Below, piece after piece: positions 47,885-55,511 of a DNA stretch of 64,000 nt (position 1 is its first letter; each line of letters starts with the position of its first letter). The translations under genes and the position numbers were made by a program. This DNA comes from Sandaracinobacteroides sp041675905 (GTDB lineage: Bacteria > Pseudomonadota > Alphaproteobacteria > Sphingomonadales > Sphingomonadaceae). The stretch is taken from NCBI GenBank assembly GCA_041675905.1, contig JBAYSX010000015.1, forward strand, positions 1 to 64,000, in the 5' to 3' direction. A model generated the notes under the pieces. It ran no database searches. It was not told the origin of the DNA and saw nothing but the letters and a program-made list of their open reading frames with translations.

Positions 47885-49129
47885 ATGGTTGAACTGCTGA
47901 GTCGTCTCGCCGTGGCGCTGGCCATTGGTCTTCTCGTCGGGCTGGAACGCGGCTGGAAATCGCGGGACGAGCAGGAAGGCCGGCGGGCAGCCGGCTTCCG
48001 GACTTTCGCACTGACGGGATTGCTGGGCGGGGTATCCGGGATAGTTGCCGATGCGACTCACCCGATGGTGCTGGGCTTCCTGTCCCTTGGGTATATCGGC
48101 GCGTTCGCGTCGTTTCACTATCTGGAAGCCCGGGAAACCGGCGATTTGAGCGTAACGTCCGTCGTGGCCGGTATGCTGACCTTTGCGCTCGGCGCTTATG
48201 CGGCGCTGGGCGAATTACAGGTCGCCATTGCCGCAGCCGTCTCTATGGTATTGCTGCTGGCGCTACGCCAACCGTTGCACGAGTGGGTGGAAAAACTGCG
48301 CGAGGAAGAAATCCGCGCGGTTCTGACGTTGCTGGCGATGTCTTTCCTCCTGTTGCCGGTGTTGCCAAATCGCACGATCGATCCGTGGGGATCGATCAAC
48401 CCGTATGAAATCTGGCTGCTCGCCATCATGATCGCCGCCATTTCTTTCGGCGGCTATGTGGCGATGCGCGTCTTTGGCGAGCGCCTCGGTGTGATGATGG
48501 CCGCGCTCGTGGGCGGTCTTGCATCTTCCACCGCCACGACATTGACGCTGGCGCGGCTCGGGGAGCGTGAACCGGCGTCGGATCGGCTGCTTTCGGGCGG
48601 AATCCTGATGGCCGGTGTCGTAATGGTCGTACGGGTGGGCGTGGTGGCCTTTCTGCTCAATCGCGCCTTAATACCATCGTTGGTGCTGCCACTCGCCAGC
48701 GTGGCCGCAGTGTTGCTGGCCGCCGCTGCGCTGCTGATCGGACGCAGGAGTGGCAGCACGCATCCCGAGATTGAAATGGCCAACCCGTTGCAACTGGGCA
48801 CGGCGTTGAAGCTGGCGGCGGTGATTGCCGTCGTGATGCTCGCGTCGGCGGTCGCCCGCCATTATCTCGGCAGCACGGCGGTGCTGGGCGTGGCGGCGCT
48901 ATCCGGTATCACCGACGTCGATGCCGTAACCATTTCCATGGCGCGCCTGGCCGGAAATCAACTGGATATGCCGACCGCAACGCTCGCCATTGCGCTGGCG
49001 GTCGGTGTGAACAGCATGGCGAAGGCAGCGATGGCAGGCTGGATCGGCGGGTGGCGGATGGGCGGCTATGTCGGGCTGGCGTCGGTTCTCGCACTGGCGG
49101 CTGGCGGCGCGGTCATGGCTTTTCATTAG
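47885..49129 (+). CDS. MgtC/DUF4010 family membrane protein
   Basis: 414 aa, about 11-12 membrane helices. N-terminal MgtC/SapB-like domain: LLSRLAVALAIGLLVGLERGWKSR and GFRTFALTGLLGGVSGIV. The C-terminal DUF4010 half contains GGLASSTATTLTLARLG and GVAALSGITDVDAVTISMARLAG. Function is not established; MgtC proteins bear on Mg2+ homeostasis and ATP synthase inhibition. It is divergent from the helicase with 258 bp between starts. Confidence 0.85.
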   Translation: MVELLSRLAVALAIGLLVGLERGWKSRDEQEGRRAAGFRTFALTGLLGGVSGIVADATHPMVLGFLSLGYIGAFASFHYLEARETGDLSVTSVVAGMLTFALGAYAALGELQVAIAAAVSMVLLLALRQPLHEWVEKLREEEIRAVLTLLAMSFLLLPVLPNRTIDPWGSINPYEIWLLAIMIAAISFGGYVAMRVFGERLGVMMAALVGGLASSTATTLTLARLGEREPASDRLLSGGILMAGVVMVVRVGVVAFLLNRALIPSLVLPLASVAAVLLAAAALLIGRRSGSTHPEIEMANPLQLGTALKLAAVIAVVMLASAVARHYLGSTAVLGVAALSGITDVDAVTISMARLAGNQLDMPTATLAIALAVGVNSMAKAAMAGWIGGWRMGGYVGLASVLALAAGGAVMAFH

Positions 49130-49188
49130 GCTGTCATGCAAAGCTGGTGAACTGTCGAGTTAAGAGACTGCAACGGAGTAACCTGCTT

Positions 49189-50595
49189 ATGCCGCGCCAG
49201 GAAATGATGGAAAATCGCATCTGGGACGAACTCGCTATCGGCGACACGGCCAGCAGCACCCGCACATTGAACAAGGATGATATTCGATTGTTCGCGCTGG
49301 TGTCGGGCGATGTGAATCCGGTGCATTTCGATAGCGGCAAGGCCGGATTTGACCCGTCGGAGCGGGTAATTGCGCATGGCATGTGGGGTGGGGGGCTTAT
49401 TTCGGCGGTACTGGGCAATGAACTGCCGGGGCCGGGATCGGTTTACGTCAATCAGTCGCTGCATTTTGTGCGCCCGGTTGGCATTGGCGACACGATCACA
49501 ACCACCGTGAGGCTAAAGGAAAAGCATGACCCGCAACTGGCTGTTTTCGATTGTCGTTGTGTCAATCAGCACGGGGATGATGTCATCATCGGGGAGGCGA
49601 CGGTGAAAGCGCCGACCGTGCGTATTTGCATCCCGCGCGCCAGGTTGCCGGATGTGCGAATCGCCGATCATGATAATTATCACCGCCTGATCGACCGGGC
49701 CTCGACGGGGGAGCCGGAGCCGACAGCTGTCGCCCATCCATGCAGCGCGTCCGCCATCACGGCGGCCGTCGATGCGGCGGCGGCGGGCCTGATCCGACCG
49801 ATCCTCGTTGGCCCCGAAGCGAAAATCCGCGCCGCCGCAGAAGCCGCGGGTCAGGATATTTCCGCATTCCGGATTGTGCCCGCACCACACAGCCATGCGG
49901 CGGCGCAGGCGGCGGTGGCGCTTGTCCGTTCCGGGGAGGCGCGGCTGCTGATGAAAGGCTCGTTGCACACCGATGAATTTCTGGCGGCGATCATTGCATC
50001 CAAAACCGGCCTGCGTACCGAACGGCGTATCAGCCATGTGTATCTGATGGATGTGCCCGATCATGCACGGCCCCTGCTGATTACCGATGCGGCAATTAAT
50101 GTGGAACCGGATCTGATGGTGAAGGCGGATATCATCCGCAACGCGATCGACCTCGCGCATGTCATGGGGATTGGGGAGCCGAAAGTGGCGATCCTGGCGG
50201 CGGTAGAAAATATCAACCCGGAAATGCCCTCGACGCTGGATGCGGCGGCGCTATGCAAAATGGCCGATCGGGGTCAGATCAGCGGGGGTTTGCTCGATGG
50301 GCCCCTGGCGTTCGACAATGCCATCAGCGAGGAGGCAGCCCGGGAAAAAGGCATTGTATCGGCGGTGGCTGGCAAAGCGGAAATCCTGGTCGTGCCCAAT
50401 CTGGAAGCCGGTAACATGCTCGCCAAGCAGCTTACATTCCTGGGTGGAGCGGACGCCGCGGGCATTGTGCTGGGCGCGCGGGTGCCGGTGATCCTGACGA
50501 GCCGCGCCGACAGCTTGCGGACGCGGCTGGCATCGTGCGCGGTGGCCGTGCTGCTGGCGCGCGCTGCAACGATGGCCGCACCCGGTATTGCGTAA
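49189..50595 (+). CDS. Bifunctional MaoC-type enoyl-CoA hydratase/phosphate acetyltransferase
   Basis: 468 aa fusion. Residues about 1-150 are a MaoC hot-dog domain (FALVSGDVNPVHFD with the hydratase Asp/His, ERVIAHGMWGGGLISAVLG). Residues about 165-468 are a phosphate acyltransferase (VAHPCSASAITAAVDAAAAGLIRPILVGP, LLMKGSLHTDEFLAAI, VKADIIRNAIDLA, GADAAGIVLGARVPVILTSRADS). Start ATG 49189 has GGAG 11 nt upstream; ATG 49204 is an alternative. Such fusions usually sit beside an acetate/butyrate kinase gene, but none is here. It may link (R)-hydroxyacyl-CoA and acyl-phosphate pools for polyhydroxyalkanoate synthesis. Confidence 0.88.
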   Translation: MPRQEMMENRIWDELAIGDTASSTRTLNKDDIRLFALVSGDVNPVHFDSGKAGFDPSERVIAHGMWGGGLISAVLGNELPGPGSVYVNQSLHFVRPVGIGDTITTTVRLKEKHDPQLAVFDCRCVNQHGDDVIIGEATVKAPTVRICIPRARLPDVRIADHDNYHRLIDRASTGEPEPTAVAHPCSASAITAAVDAAAAGLIRPILVGPEAKIRAAAEAAGQDISAFRIVPAPHSHAAAQAAVALVRSGEARLLMKGSLHTDEFLAAIIASKTGLRTERRISHVYLMDVPDHARPLLITDAAINVEPDLMVKADIIRNAIDLAHVMGIGEPKVAILAAVENINPEMPSTLDAAALCKMADRGQISGGLLDGPLAFDNAISEEAAREKGIVSAVAGKAEILVVPNLEAGNMLAKQLTFLGGADAAGIVLGARVPVILTSRADSLRTRLASCAVAVLLARAATMAAPGIA

Positions 50596-50602
50596 GGACG
50601 TG

Positions 50603-50640
50603 AAAACGGGCCGACCTCTTTATGAAGATCGGCCCGTTTT
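50603..50640. terminator. Bidirectional intrinsic terminator
   Basis: 12-bp perfect stem AAAACGGGCCGA (50603-50614) and TCGGCCCGTTTT (50629-50640). The A and T ends make it work in both directions, ending the MaoC-Pta gene on the plus strand and the phasin gene (stop at 50656) on the minus strand. Confidence 0.85.
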
Positions 50641-50655
50641 CCGGGACCTTGGCTG

Positions 50656-51216
50656 TTACGCCTTCGGCTTGACGGTGTCCGCTGGCTTCGCCGTCGCCTT
50701 GTCCGATGCGGTGGATGCGGTGGATGCGGCCGTGGCCGGAGCAGGATTGGAAGCCGCAGCCGCAGCCTGGGTTGAGGTCGGGTTCGCCGCCGGAGTTGCC
50801 GCCGGAGTCGGGCTTGCCGACGGCGTGGCGGCGCTTTGGTTTATCGGCTGAAACCAGGGTTGCAGCAGGCTCTGGAAGGCGTCGACGCTGCCTTTCTGGC
50901 TGCGGGTCAGACCCTCGGGCAGGGAAGTGGACCAATTGCTCGCCCACGCCTGCTGCCATTCAGCAAACGCCGCCCGCGTCTTTTCCATTGCTGCTTCCTG
51001 ACTTTTCGCCAACGCGTTGAACAGGGTGCTGGTGTCGACGCTGCTGCCAGCAGCTCCTGACTTTTCGCCTGCTGCCTGACCTGTGAGGCCCGCGGCTGCA
51101 TTGGTGCCAAGTTTCAGATAGTCTTCGCCGCTCTGGCGAACGATTTCGGCAAGCTTCAGGGCCAGTTGGCCATTGGCTTTGGTGAGATTCACAAACTGAT
51201 TCATCGGAGACGACAT
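50656..51216 (-). CDS. Phasin-family protein (polyhydroxyalkanoate granule)
   Basis: 186 aa. Phasin helix region (about residues 5-120): FVNLTKANGQLALKLAEIVRQSGEDYLKLG and FNALAKSQEAAMEKTRAAFAEWQQAW, ending with FQSLLQPWFQP. The last 60 residues are Ala/Pro/Thr/Ser-rich, ending in a Lys-containing tail, like the PhaF/PhaI type. Phasins coat PHA granules and steer segregation. Start ATG at 51216 has AAGGA upstream. No PHA synthase is in the window; the next gene (51259) is 42 bp upstream on the same strand. Confidence 0.8.
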   Translation of the reverse strand: MSSPMNQFVNLTKANGQLALKLAEIVRQSGEDYLKLGTNAAAGLTGQAAGEKSGAAGSSVDTSTLFNALAKSQEAAMEKTRAAFAEWQQAWASNWSTSLPEGLTRSQKGSVDAFQSLLQPWFQPINQSAATPSASPTPAATPAANPTSTQAAAAASNPAPATAASTASTASDKATAKPADTVKPKA

Positions 51217-51258
51217 GAACTGATCCTTTTTATCGAGAGTAACCGGGATGGAGAATTT

Positions 51259-51723
51259 CTAGCCAGCCAGCCGGAGATGGCCGGGGGGCGTCGTAATTGC
51301 CCGGGGCGGCAAGGTTTCCCGCTGGAACGCGGGTCTTGTTTCTGCCACGTTCCGCAACATCATGCGCGTCGAGCACAAGGCAATGTGCAGGGAACGTAAA
51401 AGGTTGGGGTCGGTGTCGGCATGTGTTTCCGGTGCACTCTGCCCGGTCAGCAGCTCCAGAAGATGGTATTCGTCGGACGTGACCTGGGTATCGGTCATGT
51501 TGCCGGCGTCGAAAGCTCGCCGCGAACAGGTTTCATACAAGCCCAGCACACTGTCGAATACGGGGGCCAGCATGTCACCCCCCTTGTCTGCCAGAAAATG
51601 GTACAAGGCGGGCTGGGGTGACCGCTGCTCGTTTTGGGCAGCGCGCCAGACGCGCGCAGCGCCCACGACCATGGATCCGGCTACAGACAACGCCACCGCA
51701 CCCCGGGTGGATACACATATCAC
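51259..51723 (-). CDS. Unknown protein upstream of the phasin gene
   Basis: 154 aa. I do not recognise it. GTG at 51723 is chosen as start because AAAGG lies 8 nt upstream; the frame back to 51876 crosses an AT-rich promoter region. The N-terminus (ICVSTRGAVALSVAGSMVVGAARVWRAA) has a mildly hydrophobic stretch, followed by a helical soluble part (LYHFLADKGGDMLAPVFDSVLGLYETCSRRAF, TSDEYHLLELLTGQ) and an Arg/Pro-rich tail. It is in tandem with the phasin gene, so a granule- or PHA-related role is possible but unsupported by motifs. Confidence 0.6.
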   Translation of the reverse strand: MICVSTRGAVALSVAGSMVVGAARVWRAAQNEQRSPQPALYHFLADKGGDMLAPVFDSVLGLYETCSRRAFDAGNMTDTQVTSDEYHLLELLTGQSAPETHADTDPNLLRSLHIALCSTRMMLRNVAETRPAFQRETLPPRAITTPPGHLRLAG

Positions 51724-52027
51724 AAAATCGACCTTTCGGTTGCTACGCCCACTATTATTATTTTCGGGTATTTCCGGTTTATATAGTTTGAATGTGTCAT
51801 GTCGAAGACAGTGTCGCAACACAATTATAAATAAATGATTTGAGTAATACATGGCTGTGAACCGTAAGAAATCCACGACAGAACCATTTTCGGTGCCCGC
51901 AACCGTTATTCAACTGTGTGATGGTCAGAAGGATACTATGAGATGCTTGATATTTTTGTAACAATATCGACCAACGCAAACAAATTCGCACAAACAGGCG
52001 TGACGATAGGGAATGATACTCTGTGGC
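51724..52027. other. AT-rich intergenic region with a minus-strand promoter
   Basis: 304 bp, visibly richer in A/T than its surroundings (runs such as ATTATTATT and ATAAATAAATG). It contains the promoter annotated at 51778-51806. Short frames on either strand lack ribosome sites. It separates the membrane-protein operon (stop at 52028) from the unknown gene and the phasin gene. Confidence 0.6.
51778..51806 (-). promoter_or_regulatory. Sigma-70-like promoter for the unknown/phasin genes
   Basis: Minus strand: -35 TTCGAC (51801-51806), 17-bp spacer, -10 TATAAA (51778-51783). Predicted start near 51771, giving a leader of about 48 nt to the GTG start at 51723. Confidence 0.55.
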
Positions 52028-53248
52028 TCAGGCGAGAGCGCCAATAATGCAGCGGACGGATTGAGGCGCGGTCAGATGCGCGAACGCAATCGTCGTAAGG
52101 ATCGCTCCCAGCAGCCCGATAACCGCCACCACGACCAGAGCCAGCCGGTGCCAGAAAATCCGCCGATCGAGATCCCGAAAAATATCGGCAAATTGCGCGC
52201 TGACGCGCGCATAATCCGTCGCAAGTTTGTGACGCTGGCGATCGATCTGACGTGCCAGCGCCGACAGTGTGGTCCATTGGTTCACGACGGAGAAAGACAG
52301 CAACGCAACGAATATCCAGCCGCCAAACAATACCGCCAGATTCGTCCAGAACGGGAGATCGCACCCTTCCACCGGCTGCAGTTGTGAAGTTACGATAATG
52401 GTGGCCACCGGGATGCCCAGCAATTGGCCCTGAATATCCGCGAGCGTGTTATGAATCCGCTTCATATAATCGATATGCGCATTCTCCAGTTCGCCGCGAA
52501 TTTTTGCGTATGAAAAACTTGATGCAAAGAGATTATAGCCCTGCGTGACACCGCGTACGACCGTATCGAGATGATGCAGCAGATACGGGAAACGCTGTGA
52601 TTCCGGTACTGCGCCGGTCATGTCGATCAGGGTTGTGGCCAGAATGGCCAGTTTCTGCCCGGCGTGCAGCGGGTCTTCAAATAATTCTGTCAGCAGCGCG
52701 GCGGTGTTCGCCAGTGAATCCGTCAAATCCGAAGTGCGGAACTGCAGCGGGATAACGATTTTGCCCTGATCAACGAAAACCAGTTCACGTTCGGTACGAT
52801 CGACCCAGGTTGCGGAACGTGCAAATAGCGCAACAACCTGAAGCAATGCACGATACCGAAGAAAAACGGGGGAAGGCTCGGGATCGACGCTCGATGCGTC
52901 ATCTTCCAGGATGTAATAATGCGCCGGTTCCTCGAATTGCGTACCGGGCAATTCCCATAATTCATCCCAATTTCGCGCCAGAGCCCCAAACGCAAGACGC
53001 GGGGGGCCGAAGTGGATACGCAATTTCCTCCCTGGCCCGATGGCGTCTGCTTCATCGAGAAGGGCAATATTGGTTTCTTCCAACAAGCGCGTATCTTGTT
53101 CGAGCGTGCGTAAAACCGCTTCGATACGCGGTGACGCCACCGTTAATATGCCTTCCCGGCCAGACGCTTCGAACTGCGTATTTCGATATATTTCAACCAG
53201 ATCGGCGAAGCTGACCCTGGAACTATCCATTATCGGCGACTTCAGCAT
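52028..53248 (-). CDS. Unknown membrane-anchored protein, partner of the NdpA-like protein
   Basis: 406 aa; no family recognised. Residues 1-270 look soluble and mainly helical (FEASGREGILTVASPRIEAV; ILEDDASSVDPEPSPVFLRYRALLQ; YLLHHLDTVVRGVTQGYNLF). Then about three membrane helices: 275-291 (LLGIPVATIIVTSQL), 301-322 (WTNLAVLFGGWIFVALLSFSVV) and 368-390 (RLALVVVAVIGLLGAILTTIAFA). Residues 328-362, between the last two, form a basic, possibly coiled helix, which by the positive-inside rule puts it and the large N-domain in the cytoplasm. It overlaps the NdpA-like gene by 26 bp from ATG 53248, or 8 bp if ATG 53230 is used. Second gene of a putative SOS operon. Confidence 0.7.
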   Translation of the reverse strand: MLKSPIMDSSRVSFADLVEIYRNTQFEASGREGILTVASPRIEAVLRTLEQDTRLLEETNIALLDEADAIGPGRKLRIHFGPPRLAFGALARNWDELWELPGTQFEEPAHYYILEDDASSVDPEPSPVFLRYRALLQVVALFARSATWVDRTERELVFVDQGKIVIPLQFRTSDLTDSLANTAALLTELFEDPLHAGQKLAILATTLIDMTGAVPESQRFPYLLHHLDTVVRGVTQGYNLFASSFSYAKIRGELENAHIDYMKRIHNTLADIQGQLLGIPVATIIVTSQLQPVEGCDLPFWTNLAVLFGGWIFVALLSFSVVNQWTTLSALARQIDRQRHKLATDYARVSAQFADIFRDLDRRIFWHRLALVVVAVIGLLGAILTTIAFAHLTAPQSVRCIIGALA

Positions 53249-54227
53249 GAAGCTGCGCCAGCAAATCCCGCGGCAAGTTCCGCAAGGTCAGCGTATTTCT
53301 CCTGGGGTCAAAGCGCACAACGCCCCTGGTCAGGGCTTCACGACCGAACTCCAGGGTCCAGTCGTCGGTTTTGCCTTGATATTGTACTAACGGGCGCAAT
53401 GCTCGTGCATCGGGGATAAAATGATCGTTGAGGCGCCGGTCGGCATGCGCAATGTGATGTAATAATATTTCGGGCGCACGCGGCATCAGCTCATTGGCCA
53501 GCGCGGCAAACTCCAGTTCTTCATTGGCTTTTGCTGCACGTGCGCAAATGGTTCGGGCGCGTTTCAGAAAGTCATGACTGTCCCCGCCCGTCAGGTGCTG
53601 GATACGGGTAAACTCTACCAGCGCGTTCACCAGATCGACCGTGTCCCTACGCGCCTGGACGATGGCATCCACACCGAGAAATGCCTTGAAATATTCGGAA
53701 ACCTGTCCGCGACCGCGCAGGAAGCCGACATAACGATCCTCTCCGGCCTGCCAGGCGGTCAGATTGATCCGCCCGGCAAAGCGGAAGCCGTCGAGATCGA
53801 GATGGCGCACATCCAGTAATTCCTTGTCACCCGACAACATCGCACCCAGGCGGTCGTTGACGATGGCAACCAGCACATAATCCCGCCCCTGCTGGCGCAA
53901 ATGCGCGAACAGCACATGGCCGCCGGCTGCCCCGGCTTTCTTGCCGGCGTGCCGCTGCAGCGTCAGCATCATGCTGGCAGTCAAGCCCAGGAAATCCGGT
54001 CGTTGCGCCGTCAGATAACGGCGCAACTGCTCCGGCGTTGCATTATTATTTCCGGCGGAGAAACGTCCATGCGCGCGAGACGGACGGCGATTGTACAAAT
54101 CATGCAGTTCATCGACGACTCGCCGGGTGGTCGCCGTAATGTTCGCCAGAACATGGCCCAGGCGGACGTGAAAACCATCAGACTCGCGTTCAAGGTCGTG
54201 GATGACCAGCGCGACAATCTCGTTCAA
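53223..54227 (-). CDS. NdpA/YejK-like nucleoid-associated protein
   Basis: 334 aa. The pattern matches the 37-kDa nucleoid-associated family (NdpA/YejK): GGHVLFAHLRQQGRDYVLVAIVND (residues 102-125), HLDLDGFRFAGRINLTAWQ (142-160), YVGFLRGRGQVSEYFKAFLGVD (166-187), and the C-terminal LEFGREALTRGVVRFDPRRNTLTLRNLP (292-319). Family members bind DNA; their role is unclear. TTG start at 54227 is supported by AGGAG 6 nt upstream. The gene begins an operon with the membrane protein downstream and is driven by a promoter overlapping an SOS box (54269-54298). Similarity was judged by eye; E. coli-type members are about the same length. Confidence 0.78.
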   Translation of the reverse strand: MNEIVALVIHDLERESDGFHVRLGHVLANITATTRRVVDELHDLYNRRPSRAHGRFSAGNNNATPEQLRRYLTAQRPDFLGLTASMMLTLQRHAGKKAGAAGGHVLFAHLRQQGRDYVLVAIVNDRLGAMLSGDKELLDVRHLDLDGFRFAGRINLTAWQAGEDRYVGFLRGRGQVSEYFKAFLGVDAIVQARRDTVDLVNALVEFTRIQHLTGGDSHDFLKRARTICARAAKANEELEFAALANELMPRAPEILLHHIAHADRRLNDHFIPDARALRPLVQYQGKTDDWTLEFGREALTRGVVRFDPRRNTLTLRNLPRDLLAQLHAEVADNG

Positions 54228-54233
54228 CCGCGT

Positions 54234-54238
54234 CTCCT
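54234..54238 (-). promoter_or_regulatory. Strong Shine-Dalgarno for the TTG start of the NdpA-like gene
   Basis: AGGAG on the minus strand with 6 nt to the TTG at 54227. It decides the non-ATG start, since the first in-frame ATG lies far inside the conserved region. Confidence 0.75.
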
Positions 54239-54260
54239 GCGAGCCTGGATTCGAAAGCGT

Positions 54261-54299
54261 GTTGCACGGAACATAAGTGGAACATGTGTTCCGTGCAAC
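54261..54299 (-). promoter_or_regulatory. Putative LexA (SOS) box over a sigma-70 promoter
   Basis: Minus strand: -35 TTGCAC (54293-54298), exactly 17 bp, -10 TATGTT (54270-54275). GTTC-N7-GTTC, the alphaproteobacterial LexA site, spans 54269-54283 and covers the -10. A further GAAC half-site upstream gives GAAC-N4-GTTC-N7-GTTC. All lie within perfect 13-bp inverted arms (GTTGCACGGAACA at one end and its complement at the other, 54261-54273 and 54287-54299). Expected start near 54263, leader about 36 nt. The hairpin could also end the upstream oxidoreductase transcript. Confidence 0.7.
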
Positions 54300-54302
54300 C
54301 CG

Positions 54303-55412
54303 TCAGAGGCTATCCGGCCGGACGCGTCCGCCGGTGCGGGCGGCCTCCTCGATGGCGGCGACAACCCGATGGAGCGCGACGGCATCATCGAAGCCCGGCG
54401 CAAGACGGGTGTCGTTTGCAAGGTCTTGCGCCATGGCCTGATAAACGCGGCGAACATTACCCGCGACCGGCCCGTCTGTTGAATCCGCAGCGTAATTTTC
54501 CGCCAGCGGGATAGGCTTCAGTTCCACATCATTCCCGCGCCCGCCCGAAAGCGTCAAGGGCACCAGTTGCGCATGGCCTCCAGGCCCACTGATCCGCAGG
54601 TCGCCTTCGGTGCCGTTGACTTCCCACAGCAGGCCCGAGCCGTGCGCCATGCCGCCGCGATAATGAATGGAGATCGGTGCGCCGCTGTCCAGAACTCCCG
54701 CGACGACGATCTGATCGGCGGCGGTAACAGGCAGGGTTTCGCCGGTATCCATGTTGTGCACGCTCGTCCGGCGCACTGCCATGGTCGCCGATACTTCCGC
54801 AATATTACCCAGCGTTTCGATCAGCGCCGCGAGAGTATGGCCCACCGGTATGGACAGCATCGTCGCGCCATTGGCGGCCTCATAGGTATAGGCATTGGCC
54901 TGGGCCACTTCCGCACCCCAGTTCATCCCGGTCCCTATCAGGGTCGTAGACAAGATGTCGCCCGCGTATCCATCGGCCAGCAGATCGCGCATCTGGCAAA
55001 TGGCGGGGGCAAATCGGGCCTGGGTGCCAATCACCGCATGGACGCCAGCGTTGCGTGCAAGTTCGGCCAGTTCCCGCGCCTCTTGCAGCCCGTTGCCCAG
55101 CGGCCACTCACAGTAGATATGCTTGCCTGCCCGGATTGCCGCGCTGACAATCGCATGATGGTGCGGAACTTTTACGGTAACAGCAACGATATCGACATCG
55201 GGGCTTTCAACCAGTTCGGCCACATTGGCAAAGGCGCGGGGTAATCCGGCCGCTTTGGCCGCCGCCTCGGAACTTTCCTTGCTGCTATTGGCGACACCCA
55301 CGACTTCGAACGTGGAATCCAGCGCGCGCAATGCAGGCAGATGCGCTATCGACGCCCAACTGCGGCCTGGTTCAAGCCCGACGATTCCCACCCGCCAGCG
55401 ACGCTCCGACAT
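54303..55412 (-). CDS. Gfo/Idh/MocA-family oxidoreductase
   Basis: 369 aa NAD(P)-dependent sugar or inositol-type oxidoreductase. Rossmann N-terminus RWRVGIVGLEPGRSWASIAHLPAL, VVGVANSSKESSEAAA, VDIVAVTVKVPHHHAIVSAAIRAGKHIYCEWPLG (the usual catalytic EKP is EWP here, so the Lys is replaced by Trp), then the C-terminal beta-sheet domain. The ATG at 55412 is chosen because GGGAG is 8 nt upstream; TTG at 55418 is too close. Substrate not known. It is last before the SOS operon on the same strand. Confidence 0.85.
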   Translation of the reverse strand: MSERRWRVGIVGLEPGRSWASIAHLPALRALDSTFEVVGVANSSKESSEAAAKAAGLPRAFANVAELVESPDVDIVAVTVKVPHHHAIVSAAIRAGKHIYCEWPLGNGLQEARELAELARNAGVHAVIGTQARFAPAICQMRDLLADGYAGDILSTTLIGTGMNWGAEVAQANAYTYEAANGATMLSIPVGHTLAALIETLGNIAEVSATMAVRRTSVHNMDTGETLPVTAADQIVVAGVLDSGAPISIHYRGGMAHGSGLLWEVNGTEGDLRISGPGGHAQLVPLTLSGGRGNDVELKPIPLAENYAADSTDGPVAGNVRRVYQAMAQDLANDTRLAPGFDDAVALHRVVAAIEEAARTGGRVRPDSL

Positions 55413-55511
55413 ATCCAATACTCCCTTCGATAATGAATGGCTGCAGTCTGGCAGGGCGCCGGCTGATTCGCGACTGTCGTAACATAACGTCCGTTGCGTA
55501 GGACATATCGT

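Noticed and set aside
50700..50830. Tandem repeat in the 3' part of the phasin gene
   Set aside because: The repeated GCC/GCG-type codons encode the Ala/Pro/Ser-rich phasin tail, which is ordinary for the family.
53223..53248. Frameshift splitting one gene into the NdpA-like and membrane proteins
   Set aside because: The NdpA-like frame ends after its full family C-terminus and the second frame has its own starts (53248 or 53230); a short coupled overlap explains it better.
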